From positions 25,910 through 89,909 of the forward strand of contig DOOI01000213.1 of assembly GCA_003512825.1 (NCBI GenBank): 64,000 bases of DNA. The letters are read 5' to 3'. This document shows positions 42,211 through 51,352 of this stretch, piece by piece; positions within the stretch are counted from its first letter, which is position 1, and each line of letters begins with the position of its first letter. The position numbers and the translations under genes were made by a program. This stretch comes from Paracoccaceae bacterium. GTDB taxonomy: Bacteria > Pseudomonadota > Alphaproteobacteria > Rhodobacterales > Rhodobacteraceae. The notes beneath the pieces were generated by a model. The model was not told where the DNA came from. It did not search any database and worked only from the letters and a program-made list of their open reading frames with translations.

Positions 42211-42645
42211 ATGACGCCAGACGCGCGCGCGAAAAAATCCGCCGCCACCATGTGGGCCGGTGATGCCGCCACACAGTTTCTCGGCATGGAGATGGTCGAT
42301 GTCGGACCTGGCCATGCCACCATGACGATGCGCGTGCGCCCAGAGCATCTCAATGGCCATCAGATGTGCCACGGCGGCTATATCTTCCTTCTGGCCGACA
42401 GCGCCTTCGCTTTCGCCTGCAACAGCTATAACCAAATCGTTGTAGCCCAAGAAAATACCATCACCTTCCTAAGCCCCGGCAAGGGCGGTGAGGTGCTCAC
42501 CGCCGTCGCGCAGGAGCAGCATCTCGCAGGTCGGTCGGGCATCTATGACGTGGCAGTCACCGGAGAAGACGGGCGCAAAGTCGCGCTCTTCCGGGGGCTA
42601 AGCCGCACCCTTAAAGGACAGCATTTCGAGGAGACTGACGCATGA
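42211..42645 (+). CDS. paaI: PaaI, hydroxyphenylacetyl-CoA thioesterase
   Basis: A 144-residue hotdog-fold thioesterase that releases CoA from dead-end ring-hydroxylated phenylacetyl-CoA. The active-site helix region is NGHQMCHGGYIFLLADSAFAFA, whose HGG..F.LADS pattern is the PaaI signature. A later segment, VAQENTITFLSPGKGGE, matches the family. The ATG at 42211 has AGGAG 8 nt upstream. ATGA overlap with the thiolase gene makes it the first gene of the plus-strand paa operon. Confidence 0.92.
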   Translation: MTPDARAKKSAATMWAGDAATQFLGMEMVDVGPGHATMTMRVRPEHLNGHQMCHGGYIFLLADSAFAFACNSYNQIVVAQENTITFLSPGKGGEVLTAVAQEQHLAGRSGIYDVAVTGEDGRKVALFRGLSRTLKGQHFEETDA

Positions 42646-43832
42646 GAGACGCCTATATCTGTGAGGGCCTCCGCACCCCTATTGGCCGCTATGCGGGCGC
42701 GCTCTCCAGCGTCCGTCCTGATGACCTTCTGGCAGGTGTCATTCGCGCCCTCATTGCTGGGCGTGATCTGAAGATCGACGAAGCCTTGATGGGCTGCGCC
42801 AACCAAGCAGGCGAAGACAACCGCAACGTCGCCCGCATGGCCGTTTTGCTGGCGGGCTTGGGCGACAGCGTTCCGGGGGCTACAATCAACCGTCTTTGCG
42901 GCTCTGGGCTTGACGCCATCGGCTCCGCCGCGCGCGCCGTCAAGGCAGGCGAGGCCGACCTCATTCTCGCAGGCGGGGTCGAGTCGATGTCGCGCGCACC
43001 TTTCGTCATGGGCAAAGCCGATAGCGCCTTTTCCCGTGCCGCCGAAATTTACGACACCACCATCGGCTGGCGCTTCGTCAACAAGGCAATGCACAAGGTC
43101 TATGGCACGGATTCCATGCCCGAAACCGCCGAGAATGTCGCAGCGGATTTCAATATTTCCCGCGCCGATCAAGACGCCTTCGCGCTGCGCTCACAAACCC
43201 GAGCGACCGCAGCAATCGCCTCTGGCCGCTTGGCGCGTGAGATCACCCCAGTGATGATCGCGCAGCGCAAGGGTGACCCGATTGTCGTCGATACCGACGA
43301 ACACCCTCGCGCCACAACGCTGGACAAACTCGCCGCCCTCGCCACGCCCTTCCGTCAAGGGGGGTCCGTCACCGCAGGCAACGCCTCCGGGGTCAATGAT
43401 GGCGCCGCCGCCGTGTTCATCGCTTCGGCTGAGGCGGTGCAGAAATATGGCCTTACGCCCCGCGCCCGCATTGTCTCCATGGCCACTGTTGGCGTGCCGC
43501 CGCGCATCATGGGCATCGGCCCTGCGCCCGCGACCCAAGCTCTGCTGGATCGTCACGGTCTGAAAATTTCCGATATCGACATGCTCGAAGTCAACGAAGC
43601 TTTCGCGGCTCAGGCGCTGGCCTCTTTACGCCAACTGGGCCTTCCCGATGACGCGGATCACGTCAATCCACATGGCGGTGCCATTGCCCTTGGTCACCCT
43701 TTGGGCATGTCAGGTGCGCGTCTGGCGATCTCTGCGTCGCTCTCGCTGGGCGATATGGGTGGCAAACGCGCGATTTGCTCCATGTGCATCGGCGTCGGCC
43801 AAGGGATCGCTCTGATGATGGAGGCCGTGTGA
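42642..43832 (+). CDS. pcaF: 3-oxoadipyl-CoA / 3-oxo-5,6-dehydrosuberyl-CoA thiolase
   Basis: A 396-residue thiolase of the PcaF/PaaJ type, the step that yields acetyl-CoA and succinyl-CoA or 2,3-dehydroadipyl-CoA. The acylated Cys is in NRLCGSGLDAIGSAARA, PHGGAIALGHPLGMSGAR holds the catalytic His, and CSMCIGVGQG the second Cys. PcaF and PaaJ are near-identical in sequence; the paa context argues for PaaJ function (symbols pcaF/paaJ are both used). ATGA overlap with paaI and 1-nt TGATG overlap with paaK. Confidence 0.9.
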   Translation: MRDAYICEGLRTPIGRYAGALSSVRPDDLLAGVIRALIAGRDLKIDEALMGCANQAGEDNRNVARMAVLLAGLGDSVPGATINRLCGSGLDAIGSAARAVKAGEADLILAGGVESMSRAPFVMGKADSAFSRAAEIYDTTIGWRFVNKAMHKVYGTDSMPETAENVAADFNISRADQDAFALRSQTRATAAIASGRLAREITPVMIAQRKGDPIVVDTDEHPRATTLDKLAALATPFRQGGSVTAGNASGVNDGAAAVFIASAEAVQKYGLTPRARIVSMATVGVPPRIMGIGPAPATQALLDRHGLKISDIDMLEVNEAFAAQALASLRQLGLPDDADHVNPHGGAIALGHPLGMSGARLAISASLSLGDMGGKRAICSMCIGVGQGIALMMEAV

Positions 43833-45145
43833 TGAAAGATCTCGCACCGAAAAAAGGGGATCTCGAAGCCATCGAAACCGCCAGCCGCGACGAGATTGCC
43901 GCGCTGCAACTCGACCGGATGAAATGGTCGTTGCGCCACGCCTATGAAAACGTGCCTCACTACAAGGCCGCTTTTGAGGCCAAAGGCGTGCACCCTGACG
44001 ATCTCCATACGCTGGCCGATCTGGCGAAATTCCCCTTCACCACCAAACAAGACCTGCGTGCAAATTATCCATTCGGCATGTTTGCCGTGCCGCGCGCCCA
44101 AGTCCGCCGTGTGCATGCATCTTCAGGCACGACAGGCCAGCCCACCGTTGTGGGCTATACCGAAACCGACCTCGCAAATTGGGGCCAAGTCGTCGCCCGC
44201 AGCTTGCGGGCTGCAGGCTTGCGCGCAGGCGACCTTTTGCACAATGCCTATGGCTATGGCCTGTTCACAGGCGGCTTGGGCATCCATCTTGGGGCCGATG
44301 CGCTGGGCCTCACCACCGTTCCAATCTCGGGGGGCATGACCCCGCGCCAAGTGCGCCTGATCGAAGATTTCAAGCCAGACGGCATCACCGTCACCCCATC
44401 CTACGCGCTCTCGATCCTTGATGAATTCAAGGTCCAAGGCCTTGATCCCCGCGCCTGCTCGCTCAAAGTCGGCATCTTCGGTGCCGAACCATGGACCAAC
44501 GCCATGCGCCGCGAAATCGAAGAGGCCTTCGACATGCACGCTGTCGATATCTATGGCCTCTCCGAAGTCATGGGGCCGGGGGTGGCCAATGAATGTGTCG
44601 AAACCAAAGACGGCTTGCACATCTGGGAAGATCACTTCTACCCCGAAGTGATCGATCCCGTTACAGGCGAGGTGCTTCCAGATGGGGAATTGGGCGAACT
44701 TGTGTTTACTTCGCTGACCAAGGAAGCCTTCCCCGTCGTGCGCTACCGCACGCGCGATCTTACCCGCCTTTTGCCCGGCACCGCGCGCAGCATGCGCCGT
44801 ATGGAAAAAATCACCGGCCGTTCGGATGACATGATCATCTTGCGGGGCGTCAATGTCTTCCCCACCCAAATCGAAGAGCAATTGATGGAGGTCCCCGACC
44901 TCGCCCCGCATTTCCAGATCGAACTCACCCGCTCTGGCCGGATGGACCAAATGCGCGTCTTTACCGAAGCGGCGATTGGCCTCACCGATCCAGCCCGCCG
45001 CGAGGCCGCCGGAAAAACTCTGGCGCATCGCATCAAACAAACCATTGGCGTAAGCGTAAAGGTAGACGTGTTGGACACTGGCAAGGTAGAGCGTAGTCAG
45101 GGCAAGGCAGTCCGTCTTGTGGACAAGCGCCCGAAGGAGAGCTGA
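43832..45145 (+). CDS. paaK: Phenylacetate-CoA ligase
   Basis: A 437-residue adenylate-forming enzyme that activates phenylacetate to phenylacetyl-CoA, the entry step. The P-loop SSGTTGQPTVVGYTETDL, the VPISGGMTPRQ block, IYGLSEVMGPGV, YRTRDLT and the hinge region GRSDDMIILRGVNVFPTQ are all present at normal spacing. The ATG at 43832 overlaps the thiolase stop by one base. The downstream TetR gene starts on its stop codon (TGATG). The epoxidase genes paaABCDE and isomerase paaG are not in the window. Confidence 0.95.
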   Translation: MKDLAPKKGDLEAIETASRDEIAALQLDRMKWSLRHAYENVPHYKAAFEAKGVHPDDLHTLADLAKFPFTTKQDLRANYPFGMFAVPRAQVRRVHASSGTTGQPTVVGYTETDLANWGQVVARSLRAAGLRAGDLLHNAYGYGLFTGGLGIHLGADALGLTTVPISGGMTPRQVRLIEDFKPDGITVTPSYALSILDEFKVQGLDPRACSLKVGIFGAEPWTNAMRREIEEAFDMHAVDIYGLSEVMGPGVANECVETKDGLHIWEDHFYPEVIDPVTGEVLPDGELGELVFTSLTKEAFPVVRYRTRDLTRLLPGTARSMRRMEKITGRSDDMIILRGVNVFPTQIEEQLMEVPDLAPHFQIELTRSGRMDQMRVFTEAAIGLTDPARREAAGKTLAHRIKQTIGVSVKVDVLDTGKVERSQGKAVRLVDKRPKES

Positions 45146-45714
45146 TGGCCCGGGGACTGGCACGAGATCACGACGAAAAGCGCGCAAGCCTCCGCAAAGG
45201 GGCCGCGCAATATTTCGCGGCACATGGGTTCGACCGCGCCTCCCTGTCAGGCGCGTCCAAGCAACTCGGCATCTCCAAGGCGCTGATCTATCACTACTGG
45301 CCCTCCAAAGAAGATCTGCTCTTTGATATTTTCAACGAACACTTCACCGAGCTGCTCGACGCCGTAGAAGCCGCGCAAGACGAAGGATTGCCCGGCCTTA
45401 TAGCCGCGATCCTCGCGGTTTATGAAGATGCCGATCCCGAGCACAAGCTGCAACTCGACGCGCTCAAACTCCTGCCCACAGACCGCCAAGCGCCGTTGAT
45501 GGCCGCGCAGCGCCGTCTGGTGGCTATGATGTCGAGCGCAGTAGCGAAAGAAGCGCCCGGTCTTTCCGCCGATCAACTCCGCGCCGCTGTCATGACTGTC
45601 TTCGGTATCTTGAACTGGGTCTACATGTGGCACCGCCCCGGCAAAGGCATGAGCCGTGCGGACTATGCGAAAATGGCCGCCGAGTTTGTGCGTGGCGGAT
45701 TGAAGGCGCTCTGA
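45145..45714 (+). CDS. TetR-family regulator of the phenylacetate cluster (PaaR-like)
   Basis: A 189-residue TetR regulator: GAAQYFAAHGFDRASLSGASK and LGISKALIYHYWPSKEDLL form the DNA-binding domain, followed by a helical ligand domain. It starts on the paaK stop codon, so it belongs to the paa operon and probably autoregulates it. In other bacteria PaaR-type TetR proteins respond to phenylacetyl-CoA. The GACCGCGCGGTC palindrome in front of paaI/paaZ is a likely target. Role is inferred from position. Confidence 0.8.
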   Translation: MARGLARDHDEKRASLRKGAAQYFAAHGFDRASLSGASKQLGISKALIYHYWPSKEDLLFDIFNEHFTELLDAVEAAQDEGLPGLIAAILAVYEDADPEHKLQLDALKLLPTDRQAPLMAAQRRLVAMMSSAVAKEAPGLSADQLRAAVMTVFGILNWVYMWHRPGKGMSRADYAKMAAEFVRGGLKAL

Positions 45715-45795
45715 TCCTCCCTGCGGGTGCGTTGCGCGAAAATGCGTCGAACGCCGTGCCTTGCGCTTGGCCTCCGCCCTCTGCATTCTTACGGC

Positions 45796-46605
45796 ATGGA
45801 TCCGCTCGCTCCCCTCATCGCCTCCTTGCATGCCGAAGGCCGCCTGCGCGTCTGGTCTTTGGTCATCACTGTCTTTGGTGATTGTGTGCAGCACCGCGGC
45901 GGGCGCATTTCGACGGCGCGCCTCCAACGTCTCTTGGGGCGCATTGGCGTCGAGCCGGGCGCACTTCGCACCGCGCTGTCTCGTCTGGGCCGTGATGGCT
46001 GGGTCGAAAGCGAACGCGCCGGACGCAGCAGTGAATACCGCCTGAGCCAGCAAGGCCTCATGCGGTTCACCGAAGCCACCGGGCGCATCTACGCTCCGCC
46101 GCAATCAGGCCCGATTCACGGCTGGACCCTCTCTCTCGACGAGGGTGGGCCACAGGGCTTCACGCTGGGCGGTCTGCGCTTGCGCCCCCAAAACCAAGCC
46201 CTACCCGATGCAGGCTTTCGGCTTGAAGGTCAGATCACTGCGCTTTCCCCTGCCTTGCGCGCCAGCCTGATTTCCGCACCCTTCCGCGCCGCGCTGGACC
46301 ACCTCTTCGCGGATCTGGCGCATCTCACCACCACAGATCTCGACCCACTCGACGCCTGCGCCGCGCGCATTTTGCTCATCCACCGCTGGCGGCGCATCGT
46401 GCTGCGCCACCCCGATCTGCCCGCCGAGCTGTTGCCAGACGATCTCCCCGAGCCCCCGCGCAGCGCTGTCGCCCGCACTTATGCCCGCCTCTCGCCGCAG
46501 GCCGAGGCTTGGCTCGACCTCGCACAGCCAGATATGCCCGCCATGCCGTCGCCTCCAGCCTCCCATCGCGGGGCAATTTCGCGCCGTTTCGCGCAAGGCG
46601 CTTGA
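45796..46605 (+). CDS. PaaX-family transcriptional regulator
   Basis: A 269-residue PaaX-type protein. An N-terminal winged-helix part (SLVITVFGDCVQHRGGRIST, LLGRIGVEPGALRTALSRLGRDGWV) is followed by the PaaX C-terminal region (LLIHRWRRIVLRHPDLPAELLPDD). E. coli PaaX represses paa genes until phenylacetyl-CoA binds. The ATG at 45796 follows a stretch without a strong ribosome-binding site; the frame opens at 45727. It lies 81 bp after the TetR gene, so the cluster carries two potential phenylacetyl-CoA regulators. Confidence 0.82.
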   Translation: MDPLAPLIASLHAEGRLRVWSLVITVFGDCVQHRGGRISTARLQRLLGRIGVEPGALRTALSRLGRDGWVESERAGRSSEYRLSQQGLMRFTEATGRIYAPPQSGPIHGWTLSLDEGGPQGFTLGGLRLRPQNQALPDAGFRLEGQITALSPALRASLISAPFRAALDHLFADLAHLTTTDLDPLDACAARILLIHRWRRIVLRHPDLPAELLPDDLPEPPRSAVARTYARLSPQAEAWLDLAQPDMPAMPSPPASHRGAISRRFAQGA

Positions 46606-46636
46606 TTTCGACTGCCCCGCGCGCAACTCTTATCGC

Positions 46637-46978
46637 ATGAATGTCCAAACGCCCCCGTATTCCTCCGGTCCAATCACCGAAACCGTGATGTTTGATCGCA
46701 CGGAATTGAGCCTCATCCTCACGCTCTATGGCCGAATGGTGGCCGCAGGCGAGTGGCGCGATTACGGCATCTCGGCGCTCAAGGAGCAGGCGGTGTTCTC
46801 GGTGTTCCGCCGCGCCGCCGAGCAACCGCTCTACCGCATCGAGAAAACACCGCGTCTGCGCGCCAAACAAGGGCTCTACGCCGTCGTCGCCATGGACGGG
46901 CGCGTCCTCAAGCGCGGCCATGACCTCAAGTCAGTGCTTCTCGTGCTGGAACGCAAACTCATTCGCGCGGTCGAGTGA
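46637..46978 (+). CDS. DUF2794 domain-containing protein
   Basis: A 113-residue alphaproteobacterial protein of unknown function: FDRTELSLILTLYGRMVAAGEWRDYGI, then FRRAAEQPLYRIEKTPRLRA and QGLYAVVAMDGRVLKRGHDL match the DUF2794 pattern. Basic and soluble. It starts 31 nt after the PaaX gene and its stop overlaps the next ATG by one base (TGATG). No role can be assigned. Confidence 0.8.
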   Translation: MNVQTPPYSSGPITETVMFDRTELSLILTLYGRMVAAGEWRDYGISALKEQAVFSVFRRAAEQPLYRIEKTPRLRAKQGLYAVVAMDGRVLKRGHDLKSVLLVLERKLIRAVE

Positions 46979-47907
46979 TGCAAATAGCCATTCTCGGCTC
47001 TGGCCTGATCGGCACCAGTTGGGCCGCGCTCTTTTTGGCATATGGTCACCACGTTGCCATGGCAGACCCTCGCGAAAGCGCCGAGGCCGAAGCCCTGCCT
47101 GCGATTGACGCCGCATGGGCGGGTCTGGCCCTGCTCTCCGACCTTGGCCCCTTGCCGACCGACCGCCTCACATTTCACCGCTCCATCGCCGCAGCCTGCC
47201 AAGGCGCAACCTTTGTCCAAGAATGCGGCCCCGACCGTCTCACCATCAAACACACCATGCTGGCCGAGGCCGAGTCGGCCCTCGCCCCTGAGGTCATCAT
47301 CGCCTCCTCCACCTCCTCACTGATGCCGTCCGACATCCAAGCACAGATGACCCACCCCGCTCGTCTCCTCGTCGCGCACCCGATGAACCCACCGCACCTT
47401 GTGCCATTGGTCGAATTGGTGGCCGGTGACAAAACCGCGCCAGACAGCGTTAGCCAAGCACGCATCTTCTACGAGGCGATGGCGCGCGTCACCGTCGTCG
47501 CCCTGCGCGAAGAGCCCGGCCATATCGCCAATCGACTCACCTCCGCGCTCTACCGTGAAGCCGTGCATATGGTTGCCAGCGGCATCGCCACTGTCGAGGA
47601 TATCGACAAAGCGGTCGCTTGGGGGCCGGGCCTGCGCTGGGCACTCATGGGGCCGCATCTTGTCTATCATCTTGGTGGCGGCGCCGGCGGCTATCGGGGC
47701 TATCTCGAACACCTCGGCCCAACCCAAGCCAGCCGCTGGCAAGCGCTCGGCACCCCCGAAATGGATCGCGCCACCATCGAAACCCTCATCGCGGGCTTGC
47801 AAGACGAACTCGCGCAATTGGGCAACCCCAGCCGCCGAGCCTTGGAAGAGGCCCGCGATGAAGGCTTGATCGCACTTCTTCGCCTCAAAGCCGGGCTTCC
47901 CCTCTAG
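46978..47907 (+). CDS. 3-hydroxyacyl-CoA dehydrogenase family protein
   Basis: A 309-residue NAD-dependent dehydrogenase. The Rossmann motif is AILGSGLIGTSWAALFL, the catalytic histidine sits in ARLLVAHPMNPPHLVPLVELV, and the C-terminal domain has GHIANRLTSALYREAVHMVASGIATVEDID. The length and HPMNPPHLVPLVE motif match 3-hydroxybutyryl-CoA, L-gulonate and L-carnitine dehydrogenases alike, so the substrate is open. Its place just after the paa region would suit the hydroxyacyl-CoA dehydrogenase step (PaaH), but PaaH proteins are usually longer. It starts on the DUF2794 stop. Confidence 0.8.
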   Translation: MQIAILGSGLIGTSWAALFLAYGHHVAMADPRESAEAEALPAIDAAWAGLALLSDLGPLPTDRLTFHRSIAAACQGATFVQECGPDRLTIKHTMLAEAESALAPEVIIASSTSSLMPSDIQAQMTHPARLLVAHPMNPPHLVPLVELVAGDKTAPDSVSQARIFYEAMARVTVVALREEPGHIANRLTSALYREAVHMVASGIATVEDIDKAVAWGPGLRWALMGPHLVYHLGGGAGGYRGYLEHLGPTQASRWQALGTPEMDRATIETLIAGLQDELAQLGNPSRRALEEARDEGLIALLRLKAGLPL

Positions 47908-47930
47908 GCGTTGAAGCCGTAAAAGGCCGC

Positions 47931-48578
47931 ATGATCACACCCTATGACCCGCCCCAAGACCCGCTCGAAATCCTGCATGAAGACGCCGACATGCTCGCCG
48001 TCGTCAAACCTGCGGGGCTTTTATCCGTGCCCGGTCGGGGCGAAGACCTTACCGATTGCTTGATCGCACGCCTTGCTGTGGTTTTCCCCAATGTGCTCCT
48101 CGTGCATCGTCTTGACCGCGACACATCTGGCGTCATGGTCTTTGCGTTGACGCCGCATGCCCAACGCAGCCTGTCGATGGAATTCGAGACGCGCCGGGCA
48201 CGCAAAACCTACCTTGCCCGCGTCCGCGGAAAACTCGAACCACGCGAAGGCACCGTTGATCTGCCTCTCACGGTCGATTGGCCCAACCGCCCGCGCCAGA
48301 TGGTCTGCCATGACACAGGCCGCCCCGCCGTCACCGATTGGCGAGTGGTCTCTTATGATGAGCATGAGACGCGCGTGCGCCTGATGCCCCGCACCGGGCG
48401 CAGCCATCAATTGCGCGTCCATATGTTGGCGCTCGGTCATGTGATTTTGGGCGACCCGATTTATGCCAAAGGGGCAGCGGGGGATTACCCGCGTCTCATG
48501 CTGCATTCCGAGGAATTGCGGATCAACCATCCCGAAAATGGCCGCGGCATGCGCTTCCGCACCACGGCACCTTTCTAG
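47931..48578 (+). CDS. RluA-family pseudouridine synthase
   Basis: A 215-residue single-domain pseudouridine synthase without an S4 domain, as in RluA itself. The catalytic Asp is in LVHRLDRDTSGVMVFA; KTYLARVRG and RTGRSHQLRVHMLALGHVILGDP follow. RluA acts on 23S rRNA U746 and tRNA U32 in E. coli; the target here is not proven. It lies 23 nt after the dehydrogenase gene and is convergent with the kinase-like gene (24-nt gap). Confidence 0.87.
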   Translation: MITPYDPPQDPLEILHEDADMLAVVKPAGLLSVPGRGEDLTDCLIARLAVVFPNVLLVHRLDRDTSGVMVFALTPHAQRSLSMEFETRRARKTYLARVRGKLEPREGTVDLPLTVDWPNRPRQMVCHDTGRPAVTDWRVVSYDEHETRVRLMPRTGRSHQLRVHMLALGHVILGDPIYAKGAAGDYPRLMLHSEELRINHPENGRGMRFRTTAPF

Positions 48579-48602
48579 CACCGCCCCCTGCGCGGTGCCG
48601 CC

Positions 48603-49640
48603 TTACCCCCGGCGCAATTGCCGATCCGTCAGGTTCAGCCGTCCGGCCACAATCGGTGCCATTTGATCTGCCAAATCCGGATGACGCTCGAGCATTTGCG
48701 CCAATTCATCCATCCGGTTCAGCGCCACCAGTGACAATAAATCCTCCGCCACACGCCCATTGATCCGGGGCAGGGCCCGCACCTCTTGCGTCAGGTCTGG
48801 CGCGGGCAGGGGGGTCGCTACCGGACCTTCAACAAAGGCATACACCCCCACACCCTTTGACGGCAGCGCGAAAGGCATCAGCACCACCTCGCGCACACCC
48901 TCACCCATCAACTGCGCCCGCAGGGTTTCCCCCTCCAACGCAATCCTGTTCTCTGCGCCCTCGCTATCCGACCAGTTCATCAACCGCCGCGTGACGAAAT
49001 TGTAAAGTCGCTTGCCAGTCGCCAGCCAGACACGCGTAGGCAGGCTCTTTAGGGCCAAAATCTTGCGCTCCGAGGGCGTCAATAGCTCCGGCGCATACCG
49101 CCCCTTTTGCTTGACCAAATGGCGCAGGTCTTCGCGCGCCATCAGCCGAAACATCAAGCCCCGCCGCCGATGTACCGAGGCCAATTGGAAATCGATTACC
49201 GCAGCACGCCCCTCTGGCGTCATCAACCAATTCTGTGGCTTGGCGATGTCATTATGGGTCACGCCCCGCCGCCGCATTTCGCGCAGTAATCGCCGTGCAT
49301 CCCGATACCACTCCGCCGTCGCGGGCTTCGCCAGATTGAGCGGCGTTCCCGCCGACCATACCCGCAAAATCCCCGCACGATTGGCGTCGATCAATACCGG
49401 CACCCCCTCGATCCCCTGCACAGCCTGCAAGCCCCGTATCTCGCGCCGCGCCAAGAATTGGGCGATGGGCCGTGCCCATCCGGGCACATCCTCCAGCCGT
49501 CGCAACACCAGCTTTTCATCGGGTGCGTCGCTGAAATATCCGTCCACGGTTTCCGAGAACACATCGCGCTTGAGCACGGTTCCCGCTACGAAACGCGGGT
49601 CTATACGGTCAGCGCCCATGTGGCCCCCAAAATGAAACAT
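48603..49640 (-). CDS. Protein-kinase-like protein with AMP-binding C-terminal-like tail
   Basis: A 345-residue protein. Residues about 30-190 look like an atypical Ser/Thr or RIO/KdkA-type kinase: catalytic loop GVTHNDIAKPQNWL and metal Asp in AVIDFQLASV, with a possible Lys in LKRDVF. Residues about 230-290 (EGETLRAQLMGEGVREVVLMPF then KGVGVYAFVEG) resemble the mobile C-terminal domain of adenylate-forming enzymes. The end is helical. ATG at 49640 or 49619 may be the start. Substrate unknown; the kinase fold is fairly clear, the second domain is tentative. Convergent with the rluA-like gene. Confidence 0.6.
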   Translation of the reverse strand: MFHFGGHMGADRIDPRFVAGTVLKRDVFSETVDGYFSDAPDEKLVLRRLEDVPGWARPIAQFLARREIRGLQAVQGIEGVPVLIDANRAGILRVWSAGTPLNLAKPATAEWYRDARRLLREMRRRGVTHNDIAKPQNWLMTPEGRAAVIDFQLASVHRRRGLMFRLMAREDLRHLVKQKGRYAPELLTPSERKILALKSLPTRVWLATGKRLYNFVTRRLMNWSDSEGAENRIALEGETLRAQLMGEGVREVVLMPFALPSKGVGVYAFVEGPVATPLPAPDLTQEVRALPRINGRVAEDLLSLVALNRMDELAQMLERHPDLADQMAPIVAGRLNLTDRQLRRG

Positions 49641-49685
49641 CCGGGGCCGTGATAGCCCCGGATGCGTCTTGTCTCAATCGTTAGA

Positions 49686-51131
49686 TCACTCGGCGTCGTT
49701 CGACCAGCCAGCAACCGCCTTGACCTCAAGGAAGTCCTCGATGCCCCAAACGCCGCCTTCACGGCCCTTGCCGGATTGCTTCATGCCGCCAAAGGGCGCA
49801 CCCGCCCCACGCGACTTGCCGTTCATCTCCACCATGCCCGAGCGCAGCTTCAGCGCCAGCCGATTGAGCCGCGCACCATCTTGCGTCTGCACATAGTTGG
49901 TCAGGCCATAGACCGTGTCATTCGCCATCTCGAGCGCTTCTTCTTCGGTCTCGAACTTCATGATCGACAGCACGGGGCCGAAAATCTCTTCGCGCGCGAT
50001 CGTCATGTCTGGCGTCACATCGGCAAATACGGTCGGACGCACAAAGAATCCCCGGTTCAGATGCTCTGGCCGTCCCGGCCCACCTGCAACCAGTCGCGCC
50101 CCCTCATCAATGCCCTTCTGGATCAGGCCTTGGATCTTGTTGAACTGCACCTCATTGACCACCGGGCCAATGTGTTTGCCAGCCTCATGCGCCGACCCGA
50201 CGGTGATCCCCGCTGCAACTTCTGCCGCGATCTCCACTGCTTTGTCGTAAATCTCGGCCTGCACCATCATCCGTGACGGCGCGTTGCACGATTGCCCGGT
50301 GTTGTTCATCAAATGCAGAACACCGCGCTTCACGGCCTTGTCGTCGGCATCCGCGAAAATCAGGTTGGCACCTTTGCCGCCCAATTCCAGATGCACCTTC
50401 TTGAGCGTTTCTGCTGCGTTCTTGGAAATCGCGATCCCGGCGCGGGTGGACCCGGTGAACGACACCATATCCACATCCTTATGCCCGGTCAGCGCCGTGC
50501 CCACACCCAAGCCATCGCCATTCACAAGGTTGAATACCCCCGCAGGGAACCCAGCCTCATGCATGATCTCAGCAAAGACCATCGCATTGAGCGGGCTCTC
50601 TTCGGAAGGCTTGAGCACCATCGTGCAGCCCGCAATTGCCGCCGCGCCCACTTTCAGCGTGACTTGGTTCATCGGCCAGTTCCAAGGCGTGATCAGCGCG
50701 CAAACGCCCACCGCCTCATGCACAATCCGGTTGTCCGGTGCATGCTCGCCCAAAGGCTTGATAAACTTGAACGATTTGGCGGCTTTCACGAAGTTCGTCA
50801 AATGCCACGTGCCTGCACCCACCTGCTGTGTGCGCGAGAAATCGATCGGCGCACCCATCTCGATCGCAGTCGCTTGTGCGATATCTTCTGCGCGTGACTG
50901 GTAAACCGCGATCAGCTTTTCAACCAAGGCAATCCGCTCTTCGGGCGGTGTCGCCATCCAACCCGGCAATGCTGCCTTCGCCGCAGCAACAGCGGCGTCC
51001 ACATCGGCCTGTCCGCCCAGCGAAATCACCGCACAGGGTTCTTCGGTCGAAGGATCGATCACCAGATGATCCTTGCCCTCTTTCGCCGCCACCCAGGCTC
51101 CATTGATATAGAACTGACGCTTCTCAATCAT
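49686..51131 (-). CDS. NAD(P)-dependent aldehyde dehydrogenase
   Basis: A 481-residue ALDH. The cofactor motif is VSFTGSTRAGI, the general base Glu lies in LELGGKGANLIF, the catalytic Cys is in NNTGQSCNAPSRM, and EEIFGPVLSIMKF follows. The start at 51131 has GGGAG 7 nt upstream. It is transcribed alone, divergent from the peroxiredoxin gene with a 221-bp gap. The aldehyde substrate cannot be deduced; betaine, succinate semialdehyde and aromatic aldehyde types share these motifs. Confidence 0.88.
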   Translation of the reverse strand: MIEKRQFYINGAWVAAKEGKDHLVIDPSTEEPCAVISLGGQADVDAAVAAAKAALPGWMATPPEERIALVEKLIAVYQSRAEDIAQATAIEMGAPIDFSRTQQVGAGTWHLTNFVKAAKSFKFIKPLGEHAPDNRIVHEAVGVCALITPWNWPMNQVTLKVGAAAIAGCTMVLKPSEESPLNAMVFAEIMHEAGFPAGVFNLVNGDGLGVGTALTGHKDVDMVSFTGSTRAGIAISKNAAETLKKVHLELGGKGANLIFADADDKAVKRGVLHLMNNTGQSCNAPSRMMVQAEIYDKAVEIAAEVAAGITVGSAHEAGKHIGPVVNEVQFNKIQGLIQKGIDEGARLVAGGPGRPEHLNRGFFVRPTVFADVTPDMTIAREEIFGPVLSIMKFETEEEALEMANDTVYGLTNYVQTQDGARLNRLALKLRSGMVEMNGKSRGAGAPFGGMKQSGKGREGGVWGIEDFLEVKAVAGWSNDAE

Positions 51132-51352
51132 CTGTGCTCTCCCCAAAGGATGATTCCGGGCCAAACCCGGCACTTCGCGCGTAATGTGTCACTGCCCCGC
51201 TGCCAGAACAAGAGCGACGCGCGGGCATTTGATCAAATCGCACGACTCATTCGGCACCAATCGCGACATCCTGTCACTCTTGGGGCGCGCAGGCTTCAAT
51301 TTCCATTTTTAGAATGTATCTAAACTACAGACCTAATCAAAATGAGGAAACC

